The position numbers were made by a program, and so were the translations under genes. Of a DNA stretch of 64,000 nt, positions 43,974 through 51,786 are shown piece after piece. The notes below the pieces were generated by a model, which was not told where the DNA came from, made no database searches, and worked only from the letters and a program-made list of their open reading frames with translations. Numbering within the stretch: the stretch's first letter is position 1; each line of letters begins with the position of its first letter. The stretch comes from Moanibacter sp965226025 (GTDB lineage: Bacteria; Verrucomicrobiota; Verrucomicrobiia; Opitutales; UBA2987). The stretch lies in the NCBI GenBank assembly GCA_965226025.1, contig CBDDCD010000001.1, positions 558,001 through 622,000 on the forward strand, written 5' to 3'.

Positions 43974-44171
43974 GAGGCTGTCCCAAATCCGAGAGGATTT
44001 GGGTGGAAGCCTGATACCGATATCAATCTTCGTCACGTTATGTAGACCACGACATGCCTTCCGTCCTCGGTAGCTTACCTTTTATCCGTTATGCACCTTT
44101 CCAGCACCCTTCCTCTCGCTTTGAGTCGATAGTTCTCCCAAGGAAGCGCCTCTGACTCGATTCTTGGATCC

Positions 44172-45650
44172 CTATGCCGCCTGCGTTGCCTCTTTCTCAT
44201 GTTCTTGCGCAAGTCTCTGCGCGATTTTCCATAGATTGTGGGACAGAACCGACCAGGCCACGCTAAGGTTACGGTTGTCAAAGCCTTTGCTGCGTATCTT
44301 GCCCCCGTGCCATCGGTTCTTGAGCACTCCGATCCGGCCTTCGGTGCTCCCTCGTCGTCGCTGCAACCGGACAAAGCGCGGCTCCTCCATCCGCTCCTTG
44401 AGCTCTTGTGGATTGCGGGGCGTAAGGGCGTCAAAAATCCCCTCTGCCTGGAGCCGCTTGCTGGCCGCCTTCGAGGCATAGCCCCGATCCCCACTGATCG
44501 CTTCGATCTTCTCCTCTAAAGCGAAGCCCTTTTGCCTCTCCAGACTTTCCCAAAGCTGCTTCAATTCGCTCGGGGCCTGCCCCCCATACAGTTTCCAGTC
44601 CAACAGATATCCCTCTGCGCTCTCGCATAAATAAAGGGTGTTGCCAAACTCCACCTCCCGATCTGCCTTGCCTCGCACGATGACGTCAATCTCAGGTTCG
44701 TAGGCGCTCAGGATCTTCTCCTCATTCTTCACCTGCCGCCCCCCTATGATCCGTTCGTGCGCCTGTTTCATGACCTGCGGTATCTGCTCTAACATACCAT
44801 CCATTCGCTCGATGATTCGGCTCGCCTTCTTCTCGGTGTAATCGCTTTGCATCCACATAGCTTCCAATAAGTCACGGTGGCGAAGGGCATGGCCCTCAAT
44901 CTTCTTGAGCAATAGCTTCATCCGCCGCAGGATCCCTTTACGCGCTTTGCCCGCCTCCCGGCGCCGACGCGCATGCGTCATCTCCAGGCACCGTTTGTTC
45001 ATCTCCCGAGCCAATCCCTTTGCTCCCTGGGGCATGCGCTGTTTCATTCCCGCCTGCCGGATCAGACTGATCGCCTTGAGCAGCGTTGCTCCCACATCCT
45101 TGAGCAAGACCCAGTCCACGGGCCAGTGGATGTTCGCTTCCAGGCAAGTGGCGTCGATCAGGCATTCCCTCGTATCGATCGGCTTCTCTAATCCTGCCTC
45201 ACCACAATGTTCAGCATTGCCCACCACCTCGGTCATCCTTGCATGCAGCTGTCTCAGATACGCTTCGTCGAAGAATTTCGAATCCCGTTCCAGACTGCTC
45301 TTCGATATTTTCCGGATCCCGTCTACCTCACGCACCCGGCAAAAATTAGCCAGAAGCTCACTGCGTCCCAACTCCTGCGACAGACAACGAAAGGATATCC
45401 CTCCGAGTAAATGACGCACCACCTCCACCCGCAGCGCTTTTATCGCTCTTAGAGCGCGTCGCTCCCGATCCTTCCCTCCCGCTTCATCCCATCCTTCCAA
45501 GGCTTTTACGATCGCCTCCCTTTCCAGCGAGGAGTCGATCAAAACCCGGTCAATCCGCTCCATTGTTTCCAGAAACACGGTGTAGTCTTTGCATCGAATG
45601 ACTGGAGTTAGGGCTGGACGCAGGAAGCTTTGTACGGCAATATTTTTCAT
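44172..45650 (-). CDS. DDE transposase, intact copy
   Basis: 492 residues. A DDE triad can be read: Asp166 in LIDATCLEANIHWPVDWVLL, Asp388 in AISGDRGYASKAA, and Glu437 in RGSTEGRIGVLKNRW. The inserted helical segment between Asp166 and Asp388 is long and basic (about 200-310), and FGNTLYLCESAEGYLLDW precedes the second Asp. The N-terminus (MKNIAVQSF) follows a leader with CGCCC-containing inverted repeats. It differs from the two tandem copies only where these carry indels, so this is the reference for the element. Confidence 0.9.
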   Translation of the reverse strand: MKNIAVQSFLRPALTPVIRCKDYTVFLETMERIDRVLIDSSLEREAIVKALEGWDEAGGKDRERRALRAIKALRVEVVRHLLGGISFRCLSQELGRSELLANFCRVREVDGIRKISKSSLERDSKFFDEAYLRQLHARMTEVVGNAEHCGEAGLEKPIDTRECLIDATCLEANIHWPVDWVLLKDVGATLLKAISLIRQAGMKQRMPQGAKGLAREMNKRCLEMTHARRRREAGKARKGILRRMKLLLKKIEGHALRHRDLLEAMWMQSDYTEKKASRIIERMDGMLEQIPQVMKQAHERIIGGRQVKNEEKILSAYEPEIDVIVRGKADREVEFGNTLYLCESAEGYLLDWKLYGGQAPSELKQLWESLERQKGFALEEKIEAISGDRGYASKAASKRLQAEGIFDALTPRNPQELKERMEEPRFVRLQRRRGSTEGRIGVLKNRWHGGKIRSKGFDNRNLSVAWSVLSHNLWKIAQRLAQEHEKEATQAA

Positions 45651-45701
45651 GAGAAGGGCGTGCTTTGTATTTGACTAACGCAAGCATAAGCGCCCTTTTT
45701 C

Positions 45702-45742
45702 GCCGGATCGAGCTTTTTGCAGCTCTATCCGGCCTTTTTTTT
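45702..45742 (+). terminator. Factor-independent terminator facing into the insertion-sequence end
   Basis: GCCGGATCGAGCT and AGCTCTATCCGGC (12 of 13 pairs) are followed by eight T residues. It stops transcription running antisense to the transposase. The same structure, in opposite orientation, is in copies 1 (about 13895-13940) and 2 (about 15483-15525). Confidence 0.75.
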
Positions 45743-45754
45743 GCCCATAACTCA

Positions 45755-46879
45755 TTAAAAATCAATTGTTTCCACCACTGGGACGGGCTCTAGATAAGGG
45801 TAGGTGACGTAGCCGTAACCGTTCACGCCCCAACGTCGCCCGTAGGAATTTTTGAAGGTAAAGAGAGTATCCTTGATTTGACCGCTCTCGCATTTGTAAC
45901 CTACCAGGGTAACGGCATGGCCGTAGCCTTGGCGGGGTTTTTGTGCGCTTAGGATGGGCGCTTCCTTGAGAGACTTATAGTGCGGCCAGCCCATCCCCAC
46001 GACCACGGGTATTCCTTCATTGAGAACGTGAACAATGGATTCTATCTGCGTCTCAATGTCTTTTCCCGAGATTACGTAGGAATACACTTTTCTTCTGCCT
46101 TTAGCTTTTGCAATGAGTTCCTGCGAAGGATCGGGAATCTTTGCCATCGCTTTGCCATAGGTATTCGGCATTTGATCGGAGAGAGGAATGCCGTAAGTCC
46201 TCAATGCCTGAACCACCTCAAGCAAATTGAATCCCGCATCGGCGTCTCCGGGCGAAGTGTGATCGTCAATGGGAGATGGACCGAAGGCAAGGGACGCCTG
46301 GGTTTGGCCCAGGGTTCGACGTGTCGCCCAAATCAGATACTCCTCCGATAGTTTTTCGGCCTCACCGTTCACCTTGGAATTTTGAAATTCAAGGGCACTG
46401 ACGACGGCGAATACAGAGCAGCTGGGCCGTCGCCCTTGGCTCTTGGTGATCAGCTCGAGTCCTCGGAATTGTGGTCGCAGGTCTATCCGTTCCGTCAACT
46501 CGGGTGAACTGCCGAACCGGCCCAAAATCTCTTCGACCTTATCATTCGATCCCGAGCTCTTCCTCTGCTTGGCCTTCGCGGTAACCCTTGCTTTCCGTGC
46601 TGCGTCGTTTCGCGCCTCGATCTCGCCCTCATATTTCCTGGCCCTGTCTGGATCGAATCCAAACCGTTCCTGTAGATCCTGGCTCAAGTCCTCCAGCATG
46701 ACTTGAGTCATGCCTCTGGAGTGGAAAATTGTAATTGAACTGGGCGAGATGCGGGTGACCTTGACACGATAGTAGGTCGTGCCTGCTACGGTCAGGGTGT
46801 CGAACCGTGCCCCAACTTCGGCTTCGAGAAGAAAGCAAGGCACAAACAAGAGGGCTAGAACGAGCGTTCTCAAATGCAT
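45755..46879 (-). CDS. Secreted papain-like (C1) cysteine protease, C-terminus replaced by insertion
   Basis: 374 codons: signal peptide (about 1-20, LRTLVLALLFVPCFLLEA), a small beta domain (about 22-80, TYYRVKVTRI...FGFDPDRA) of a kind frequent in Verrucomicrobia/Planctomycetes, a charged linker, then the C1 domain with oxyanion Gln148, Cys154 (QGRRPSCSVFAV), His321 (GYGHAVTLVGYK) and Asn344 (FKNSYGRRWG). The last 11 residues, EPVPVVETIDF, are encoded by the insertion-sequence end; the original final 16 codons are stranded beyond it. The catalytic core is complete, so the protein may still work. Substrate unknown. Confidence 0.85.
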   Translation of the reverse strand: MHLRTLVLALLFVPCFLLEAEVGARFDTLTVAGTTYYRVKVTRISPSSITIFHSRGMTQVMLEDLSQDLQERFGFDPDRARKYEGEIEARNDAARKARVTAKAKQRKSSGSNDKVEEILGRFGSSPELTERIDLRPQFRGLELITKSQGRRPSCSVFAVVSALEFQNSKVNGEAEKLSEEYLIWATRRTLGQTQASLAFGPSPIDDHTSPGDADAGFNLLEVVQALRTYGIPLSDQMPNTYGKAMAKIPDPSQELIAKAKGRRKVYSYVISGKDIETQIESIVHVLNEGIPVVVGMGWPHYKSLKEAPILSAQKPRQGYGHAVTLVGYKCESGQIKDTLFTFKNSYGRRWGVNGYGYVTYPYLEPVPVVETIDF

Positions 46880-46984
46880 AGAAAATGGGATCTAAAGTGC
46901 CGGCTGGTTGGACTTCGCTACCAGTAAGATATTCGACCCAACGAAAGTATTGTTTAATCCAATCTCACGATGTCAACCAGCCTA

Positions 46985-47010
46985 GGCGCCGGTGGCGCCG
47001 GTGGCGCCGG
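46985..47010. repeat. Nine-base tandem repeat GGCGCCGGT
   Basis: Two full units and most of a third, each containing the palindrome GGCGCC, in the 284-base gap between the C1 protease and the AIR-synthase-like gene. No gene seen in that gap. Confidence 0.6.
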
Positions 47011-47163
47011 ACTGAGTCAACAGGGGTGATCCGTGGCTTCCGGACGCAGAACTACCTAGTATGGATTTTCGAAGTGCCTGCCGCGCCCGGAGGTCATCCA
47101 CCCCTACTTGTATTCTTCTGCCAAATCAGTTGCGGACTTTCCCATTCTCGAGACAATGAAGCC

Positions 47164-48192
47164 ATGGTGAAGGATCCCAACGAAATCCTATCTACGGGCA
47201 AGCTCCCTTCCCCTCTGCTAGGTGAGCTCCTGGCTGAAATTCCCCAACCTGATAAGCGAGTGATTGTTGGCCCGGGAGTGGGAATCGACTGTGCAGTCCT
47301 CGAATTCGGCGATCGATGTCTTGTTATCAAATCGGATCCCATCACCTTCGCCACCGACCAGATCGGCCGCTACGCCGTGCATGTGAACGCCAATGACATC
47401 GCTACAACAGGAGCCAATCCCAAGTGGTTTGTATCGACAATCCTGCTGCCCGAAGGGAAGGCAACTTTTGATTGGGTGCGCGAGATCAATCGACAGATCT
47501 GTGATGCAGCGGAGGATCTCGGTATCACCGTGATAGGGGGGCACACGGAAATCACTCACGGTTTGAATCGCCCCGTTCTCTCCGGAACCATGATCGGTGA
47601 AGTCGAAAGAGAGCGGCTTGTCACTCCCGATGGAATACAGGTCGGCGACGAGATTCTGCTGACGAAGGGTATCCCAATCGAGGCGACGGCCATCTTGGCG
47701 AAAGAACTTGGTTCCCGGCTCAACACTTCTCTAAATGCGAATGAACTCGAGCAAGCAGCCCGCTTTCTCCATGATCCCGGAATCAGTGTGGTGGCCGACG
47801 CCAGACTGGCGATTTCGGCCGGTCGGGTCTCCGCCATGCACGATCCTACGGAAGGCGGTCTGATTGGCGCCCTCTGGGAGTTGGCGGAAGCCGGGAGGTG
47901 CGGTCTCTGTCTAGACCGGGACTCGGTGCCGATCTTTGATCTTTCCGTCCGCATCTGCCGGGCGTTGGAGGTGGATCCACTTGCGGCGATCGCATCCGGC
48001 GCCCTCCTCGTCACAGCGCCGGCGACCGATTCCGAATTAATCCGCCGGGCCTTCCGCCAGTCTCAAATAACTTGTGAAAAGATTGGACAGGTTGAGGAGG
48101 GACCAGCATCCGTATTCGAGAGAACCGGAGGCCGAAGGCGAATCATTGATCCACCGGACCGAGATGAGATTGCGCGATTGTTTGATGAGTGA
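47164..48192 (+). CDS. AIR synthase/HypE-like ATP-dependent protein
   Basis: 342 residues with the PurM/HypE/SelD fold: GPGVGIDCAVLEFGDRCLVIKSDPITF, HVNANDIATTGANPKWFVSTILLP (ATP/Mg site), GGHTEITHGLNRPVLSGTMIG, and MHDPTEGGLIGALWELAEA. This is the stand-alone branch often annotated as HypE-like in organisms without hydrogenase genes; no hyp gene is present here. The usual C-terminal cysteine of HypE is missing. The ATG at 47164 is used because the upstream frame lacks family sequence. Confidence 0.8.
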   Translation: MVKDPNEILSTGKLPSPLLGELLAEIPQPDKRVIVGPGVGIDCAVLEFGDRCLVIKSDPITFATDQIGRYAVHVNANDIATTGANPKWFVSTILLPEGKATFDWVREINRQICDAAEDLGITVIGGHTEITHGLNRPVLSGTMIGEVERERLVTPDGIQVGDEILLTKGIPIEATAILAKELGSRLNTSLNANELEQAARFLHDPGISVVADARLAISAGRVSAMHDPTEGGLIGALWELAEAGRCGLCLDRDSVPIFDLSVRICRALEVDPLAAIASGALLVTAPATDSELIRRAFRQSQITCEKIGQVEEGPASVFERTGGRRRIIDPPDRDEIARLFDE

Positions 48193-48197
48193 TCTCC

Positions 48198-48296
48198 AGC
48201 CCGCTTTTCTCAAAGATTTTCGAGCATCGTATAGCGGCAGAATGTTTTTCTCGTCGGGGTGCCGCAGGCCGGTAACGAAAAGCGGGAACTCTCAAA
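48198..48296. repeat. 99-bp inverted-repeat element, AGCCCGCTTTT type, copy 2
   Basis: AGCCCGCTTTT (48198-48208) and AAAAGCGGG (48288-48296), following the AIR-synthase-like gene. Compare 1351-1440. Confidence 0.55.
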
Positions 48297-48317
48297 CGGT
48301 TTAAGGGCGAATGATTC

Positions 48318-48428
48318 TCAAGCAAAGAGGCTCGTGTTCCCGAGAATGGCCGAGAGGTATCCCGCAGCCGCGATCGCCAAATAAAGTGTCCATGCGATCT
48401 TTTCTATCAATGTAATCAGATTTGTCAT
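48318..48428 (-). CDS. 36-residue single-span membrane peptide
   Basis: From the ATG at 48428: MTNLITLIEKIAWTLYLAIA, then AAGYLSAILGNTSLFA and TGA. One hydrophobic helix of about 20 residues (AWTLYLAIAAAGYLSAIL) with a Lys/Glu pair before it. Behind GGAGAAACGGAAA, a good Shine-Dalgarno. No family recognised. Divergent from the ECF sigma operon about 285 bases away. Confidence 0.6.
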   Translation of the reverse strand: MTNLITLIEKIAWTLYLAIAAAGYLSAILGNTSLFA

Positions 48429-48511
48429 TTTCCGTTTCTCCAATGTTTGAATTGATTATTATCGGTCGTTGAATGAATGGCGCTCCATTTAGCAGCGACC
48501 GTACCAATTCT

Positions 48512-48529
48512 ATGATAGTTCGCTATCAT
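48512..48529. promoter_or_regulatory. Small perfect hairpin with TTCG loop
   Basis: ATGATAG-TTCG-CTATCAT. It lies between the membrane peptide gene and the sigma factor gene, 184 bases upstream of the latter. Operator or RNA hairpin with a stable UUCG loop; which one cannot be said. Confidence 0.4.
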
Positions 48530-48653
48530 TTGAGCATTAGGAGGTTACAGAAATGGTTATTATTCCGTTGGAGTAGCTTTGTTACGGCTCTGGTGAGTAT
48601 TTACCAGTATCATATGGAGACCCGAATGCGGGTGCGGGTATTATTTCCCACCA

Positions 48654-48672
48654 AGGAATCTGTTAGATTCCT
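48654..48672. repeat. Short palindrome AGGAATCT-GTT-AGATTCCT
   Basis: A small member of the TCTGT-type palindrome family, followed by AG, 41 bases upstream of the sigma-factor start. Confidence 0.5.
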
Positions 48673-48712
48673 AGTCCTATGGGTGGAGTTCTCGAGTCAC
48701 TAAGGATAGAGA

Positions 48713-49324
48713 ATGGAAACGAGCAAAGCTTTGCCGCCTTTGGAGGGCGGAGTCGCCGGAATCGCGTTCCTCCTCGAGAGGTATCACAAAGAAGGCTACG
48801 GATGGGCGCTTGCCTGCACCTCGCGAAATCCGATCGAGGCGGAGGACGTTCTCCAAACGACTTACCTTAAGATACTCTCCGGTCGCGCTCGATTCGAGGG
48901 GAGAGGTGCATTCAAAACCTGGCTCTTTTCCGTAATCAAGAATACCGCGAGTGAGATGCGCCGGCGGTCCCTTAGGCGACGACTACTATTGATGAAGCAC
49001 AGCCAATCCTCACCTCAGGAATTGGTTGAAGGAGACATCGGCGACAGACTATCGCGCGCTCAAATACAGGCCTATTTCAAGGAAGCGATCAGGAAACTTC
49101 CTCGGCGGCAGCGTGAGGTCCTTCAGCTCGTTTTTTACCATGAGATGACCCTGCGTGAAGCAGCCGTGGTAATGAGTCTGTCCGTGGGTACAGCGCGCAC
49201 GCACTACGAGAGAGCGAAGAGAAGCATTCGAAGGTGGTTTTGGGAATCGGAGCTAAGCGATGAATACGAACATGAAAGAGAACAAGCTAAGCGAACTCTA
49301 TCTCGAACTCAAGCGGCAGGATGA
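48713..49324 (+). CDS. ECF-type RNA polymerase sigma factor
   Basis: 203 residues. Region 2 is ALACTSRNPIEAEDVLQTTYLKIL and FEGRGAFKTWLFSVIKNTASEMRRR; region 4 is LPRRQREVLQLVFYHEMTLREAAVVMSLSVGTARTHYERAKRSIRR, a clear helix-turn-helix for the -35 box. There is no region 1.1 or 3. Start at the ATG at 48713 behind AAGGATAGAGA. The last 65 bases overlap the next gene, which suggests coupled production of sigma factor and its regulator. Confidence 0.9.
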   Translation: METSKALPPLEGGVAGIAFLLERYHKEGYGWALACTSRNPIEAEDVLQTTYLKILSGRARFEGRGAFKTWLFSVIKNTASEMRRRSLRRRLLLMKHSQSSPQELVEGDIGDRLSRAQIQAYFKEAIRKLPRRQREVLQLVFYHEMTLREAAVVMSLSVGTARTHYERAKRSIRRWFWESELSDEYEHEREQAKRTLSRTQAAG

Positions 49325-49667
49325 GGCAGGGGCGCCGCCTTTTTCCAAGGTTTACCCCGGTGCGGTCGCTCGCAGCAGGCCGGCGCCTAAACGGTTGAGA
49401 TCGAGTCTGCTTGCGTTGGGATTCTCTCTTCCTGCTCTACTGGCCTTCAGCCTCTGGTTCTACTTTTTCACTCCCGATTCCTCTTCCTCCTTGGAGAGCG
49501 ATGGAAGGGAGTTCCTATCCTCGGCTGTTTGGCGGTCTCCTACCCAGACTCTCCTGGAATCCATCAACGAGAGTCCAGGCAGGTTGCCTTTTACCGAATC
49601 TTTGTTAAATCCGAGCCGCTATTCCAGCGCTGGGACCAAATTCACACCAACCATGGAGTCGAAATAG
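49260..49667 (+). CDS. Membrane anti-sigma candidate
   Basis: 135 residues: a charged N-terminal cytoplasmic part (about 1-45, KENKLSELYLELKRQDEAGAPPF), one membrane helix (about 47-71, LLALGFSLPALLAFSLWFYFF), then a Ser-rich periplasmic tail. This topology, the overlap with the ECF sigma gene, and the following Spy-like gene make an anti-sigma factor likely, though no zinc-binding HxxxCxxC motif is present. Confidence 0.65.
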   Translation: MNTNMKENKLSELYLELKRQDEAGAPPFSKVYPGAVARSRPAPKRLRSSLLALGFSLPALLAFSLWFYFFTPDSSSSLESDGREFLSSAVWRSPTQTLLESINESPGRLPFTESLLNPSRYSSAGTKFTPTMESK

Positions 49668-49669
49668 AG

Positions 49670-50137
49670 ATGAATGTTCGAAACCTTATTCAGTTCCTAA
49701 TAATCTTGAGCGCCGTTTCTGTCCTAACAGGCGAACAACCCGACCCGTCAAGACACGGTCGTCCCCCGGGTCCTCAGGATCCCCTTGAGCAGTTACTTTT
49801 TCCTCCCGAACTGATCGTACATCATCAGAATACGATCGGCCTCAGTGAGGAGCAGAAGGAACTCTTCAAAGGTGAGATCTCACGAGCGCGGGCGGAAGTC
49901 TCCGATCTCGAGTGGGAACTCCGAAACGCCGTGGAAACGATGACTTCACTCCTTCGGCAGGATCACGTCAGCGAGGGCGCCGTGCTCGAACAGCTCGACA
50001 CTGTGCTCAGTCTAGAGCATCAAATTAAGAAAACTCACTTGTCACTCGTAATCCGGATCAAAAACCAGCTCTCCCCCGAGCAACAGCAGACACTGATGAG
50101 GCTCAAGGAGCGCATGCGCAGTCAGGGGAAGGGGTGA
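49670..50137 (+). CDS. Spy/CpxP-like periplasmic protein
   Basis: 155 residues: signal peptide (about 1-21, NLIQFLIILSAVSVLTG), a Pro-rich segment, then a helical domain with IGLSEEQKELFKGEISRA and QLSPEQQQTLMRLKERMR, which are LTxxQ-type motifs at both ends. Such proteins are periplasmic chaperones or sensors of envelope and metal stress. The ATG is two bases after the anti-sigma stop. As third gene of the sigma operon it may feed the periplasmic signal to the anti-sigma factor (inference). Confidence 0.78.
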   Translation: MNVRNLIQFLIILSAVSVLTGEQPDPSRHGRPPGPQDPLEQLLFPPELIVHHQNTIGLSEEQKELFKGEISRARAEVSDLEWELRNAVETMTSLLRQDHVSEGAVLEQLDTVLSLEHQIKKTHLSLVIRIKNQLSPEQQQTLMRLKERMRSQGKG

Positions 50138-50510
50138 GAGAGATCGTCCTCGTATTCGAAAATCTTCATAGAGCCAATTGGACTCCTTCGATGCAACATC
50201 ATCCTTCTCCCATCCGCGGGATCGCTGCGCCATCCGCGGGACTTTCTCCCTCCCATTCCACAGTCGATTGAGTTTCAAACTCGATTGATCCGGCAAGCGC
50301 GCGCGGCTGGCGGCCGAACTGACTGGAGACTCCCATCACACATGGCTCGGAGCCATGTCCCAGGCTTCCAAGGAATTGACGGTGGCGGCCCCGCCCCGTG
50401 TGAATAACATAATCCCTTGGCTGTCCGCCCGGCTCGGGTAAATCCGCTGGGTAATACATTTTCGGCGGTTGGCGAAAACTTCGAGTATCGAGAGAAAGAG
50501 GAATATCAAT
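50138..50510. other. Gene-free gap
   Basis: No convincing gene. It contains two CCATCCGCGGGA repeats (about 50211 and 50231) and a small hairpin CACATGGCTCGGAGCCATGT. Confidence 0.5.
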
Positions 50511-50921
50511 TCAATCCGGAAGTTCCGCCCCTACCTTCTGCACCTCCTCATAGGGCTGAAGCCAAGCCGTCGACTCATCGTGCATGTCGACTACCTGAAT
50601 TCGATTTCCCCACGGATCGCGAAAATCACAGCGAAAGGGCGGGATGGTCTTCAATCCGTATTTTGAAGTTATCTTCTCGCGGACTTCAGAAACCTGGGCG
50701 TCATCGCGGACGATGAGCCCGAAGTGCCGATGATTGTCGCTATGGGGTTTATTCGAGTGGAAGAGGGCGAAGAACTGGTGATTGCCGAGATGGAAGAAGG
50801 CATCTCCTTCGCCTTCGCTTTTCTGCTCGAGATTGAAGACATCGGTGTAGAACTCGATCGCTTTTTCGAGATCACCGACCTCGAGAACGATGTGATTACA
50901 GCCAAATACATGTACGGGCAT
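50511..50921 (-). CDS. VOC-family metal-dependent protein (glyoxalase/dioxygenase fold)
   Basis: 136 residues with two beta-alpha-beta-beta-beta modules: HVFGCNHIVLEVGDLEKAIEFY at the start, HFGLIVRDDAQVSEVREKI and DFRDPWGNRIQVVDMHDE in the second. Metal ligand candidates are His in GCNHIVL, His in HRHFGLIV and Glu/Asp near the end. Glyoxalase, dioxygenase or resistance functions are all possible. The ATG at 50921 has AAAAGGAAATCCA before it, so it is chosen over the ATG at 50954. Confidence 0.8.
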   Translation of the reverse strand: MPVHVFGCNHIVLEVGDLEKAIEFYTDVFNLEQKSEGEGDAFFHLGNHQFFALFHSNKPHSDNHRHFGLIVRDDAQVSEVREKITSKYGLKTIPPFRCDFRDPWGNRIQVVDMHDESTAWLQPYEEVQKVGAELPD

Positions 50922-50950
50922 TGGATTTCCTTTTGTTTCTACCGCCTGAT

Positions 50951-51361
50951 TCATACGTTCCGCGGCCTCAGCAATTCGATTGGCAGGAGCTTTCCGTAGT
51001 GTTCGTAGTCTCTATCCTTCGACAGTATCGGTACCTTCCAAAGGACCGAGCAGGCGCATAGTATGAAATCGTTGTTTGAACCTTGGATTCCCTTACTTTG
51101 ACAGAGATTTAGAAATTGAGCGCCTAGAATGAAAACCGCGGTGTCCAACATTCGGTCTGGGAACGACTCGAGCCTTTTTCGAATACGTTCAAACACCATT
51201 CCATCCCGTATCCCACAGAGGATCTCCATCCGGATGACGCCTATTAGTTGGACTCTTCCCTCTTCGATCAAGAAGGTCAGTTCCTCTACGTATTCTGACT
51301 TGGCTCCTCGCTTCTTTCGAAAGGCCTCCGACCAAATGTCCGTGTCAACCAGGACATTCAC
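50951..51361 (-). CDS. vapC: VapC-type PIN-domain toxin
   Basis: 136 residues; a complete PIN ribonuclease. Acidic residues: Asp6/8 in VLVDTDIWSEAF, Glu in VIRMEILCGI, Asp98 region in GSNNDFILCACSV, and Asp in ILSKDRDYEHYG. Cleaves RNA, often tRNA, when freed from VapB. The start codon GTG overlaps the vapB stop as GTGA. Intact, unlike the pair at 271-888. Confidence 0.88.
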   Translation of the reverse strand: MNVLVDTDIWSEAFRKKRGAKSEYVEELTFLIEEGRVQLIGVIRMEILCGIRDGMVFERIRKRLESFPDRMLDTAVFILGAQFLNLCQSKGIQGSNNDFILCACSVLWKVPILSKDRDYEHYGKLLPIELLRPRNV

Positions 51362-51558
51362 CGCACCTTCCTTTGCTTCTTGTAGTCAAATGTAGAGTCG
51401 TACTCAACCGTACCAAATAGTTCCACGACTTTCAATTGCTCACGGCGCCGGACATATTCTGCGAGCGCTTCATTTACTGCAGCTTTCTTCGTCTTCATAC
51501 CACCTAAACGCATCGCTTTGGAGAGAAGCTTTTCGTTCAATTCTATGTTGGTTGCCAT
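51358..51558 (-). CDS. vapB: VapB-type antitoxin
   Basis: 66 residues: ATNIELNEKLLSKAMRLGGMKTKKAAVNEALAEYVRRREQ is the VapB (type II) DNA-binding pattern, followed by the toxin-neutralising tail ELFGTVEYDSTFDYKKQRK. Coupled to vapC by a GTGA overlap. The ATG at 51558 is the likely start; an ATG/GTG further upstream would run over the promoter. Confidence 0.85.
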   Translation of the reverse strand: MATNIELNEKLLSKAMRLGGMKTKKAAVNEALAEYVRRREQLKVVELFGTVEYDSTFDYKKQRKVR

Positions 51559-51564
51559 GCACAA

Positions 51565-51593
51565 ACGTTCGCACAAAACCTCTCCGATGTCAA
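51565..51593 (-). promoter_or_regulatory. Candidate vapBC promoter, possibly leaderless
   Basis: TTGACA (51593-51588), 17-base spacer, weak -10 GAACGT, six bases, ATG. Third case of the same spacing to a start codon in this window. Confidence 0.35.
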
Positions 51594-51724
51594 CGCTCCC
51601 TGAGCAACGTCACAAAAACCATTACATGAGATACAGCCATAAGTGGAACCAGGAGCACCGCAATAGCGCTCCAGGCCAGGAGGAACCAGAGGAATTGAAC
51701 AGCGAATAGGTGACGGGCAGTCAT
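51590..51724 (-). CDS. 44-residue membrane peptide upstream of vapBC
   Basis: From the ATG at 51724: MTARHLFAVQFLWFLLAWSA, then IAVLLVPLMAVSHVMVFVTL and LRER, TGA at 51590-51592. A hydrophobic stretch of about 33 residues can form one long or two short helices. A good Shine-Dalgarno (GAGGGAGCA) precedes the ATG. The TGA overlaps the vapB -35 box. Same strand as the frameshifted glycosyltransferase-like gene just upstream. No family recognised. Confidence 0.6.
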   Translation of the reverse strand: MTARHLFAVQFLWFLLAWSAIAVLLVPLMAVSHVMVFVTLLRER

Positions 51725-51786
51725 TGCTCCCTCATGCAGAGTAACCTCTCCTTTCGCATTGGAACCCTTGATGTCTAAGGGCTACG

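Larger units (their letters stand above)
43974..45790 (-). mobile_element. Intact insertion sequence, 1817 bp, with 6-bp target duplication
   Basis: Ends are GAGGCTGTCCCA at 43974 and the complement of GAGCCCGTCCCA at 45790, 10 of 12 bases identical. Flanking direct repeats TAGATA are at 43968-43973 and 45791-45796. One transposase gene fills it. Its leader contains two inverted repeats, and a terminator faces outward against it. The family is probably ISNCY/IS1182-like; the exact group cannot be fixed without a search. Two broken tandem copies lie at 13848-17254. Confidence 0.9.
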
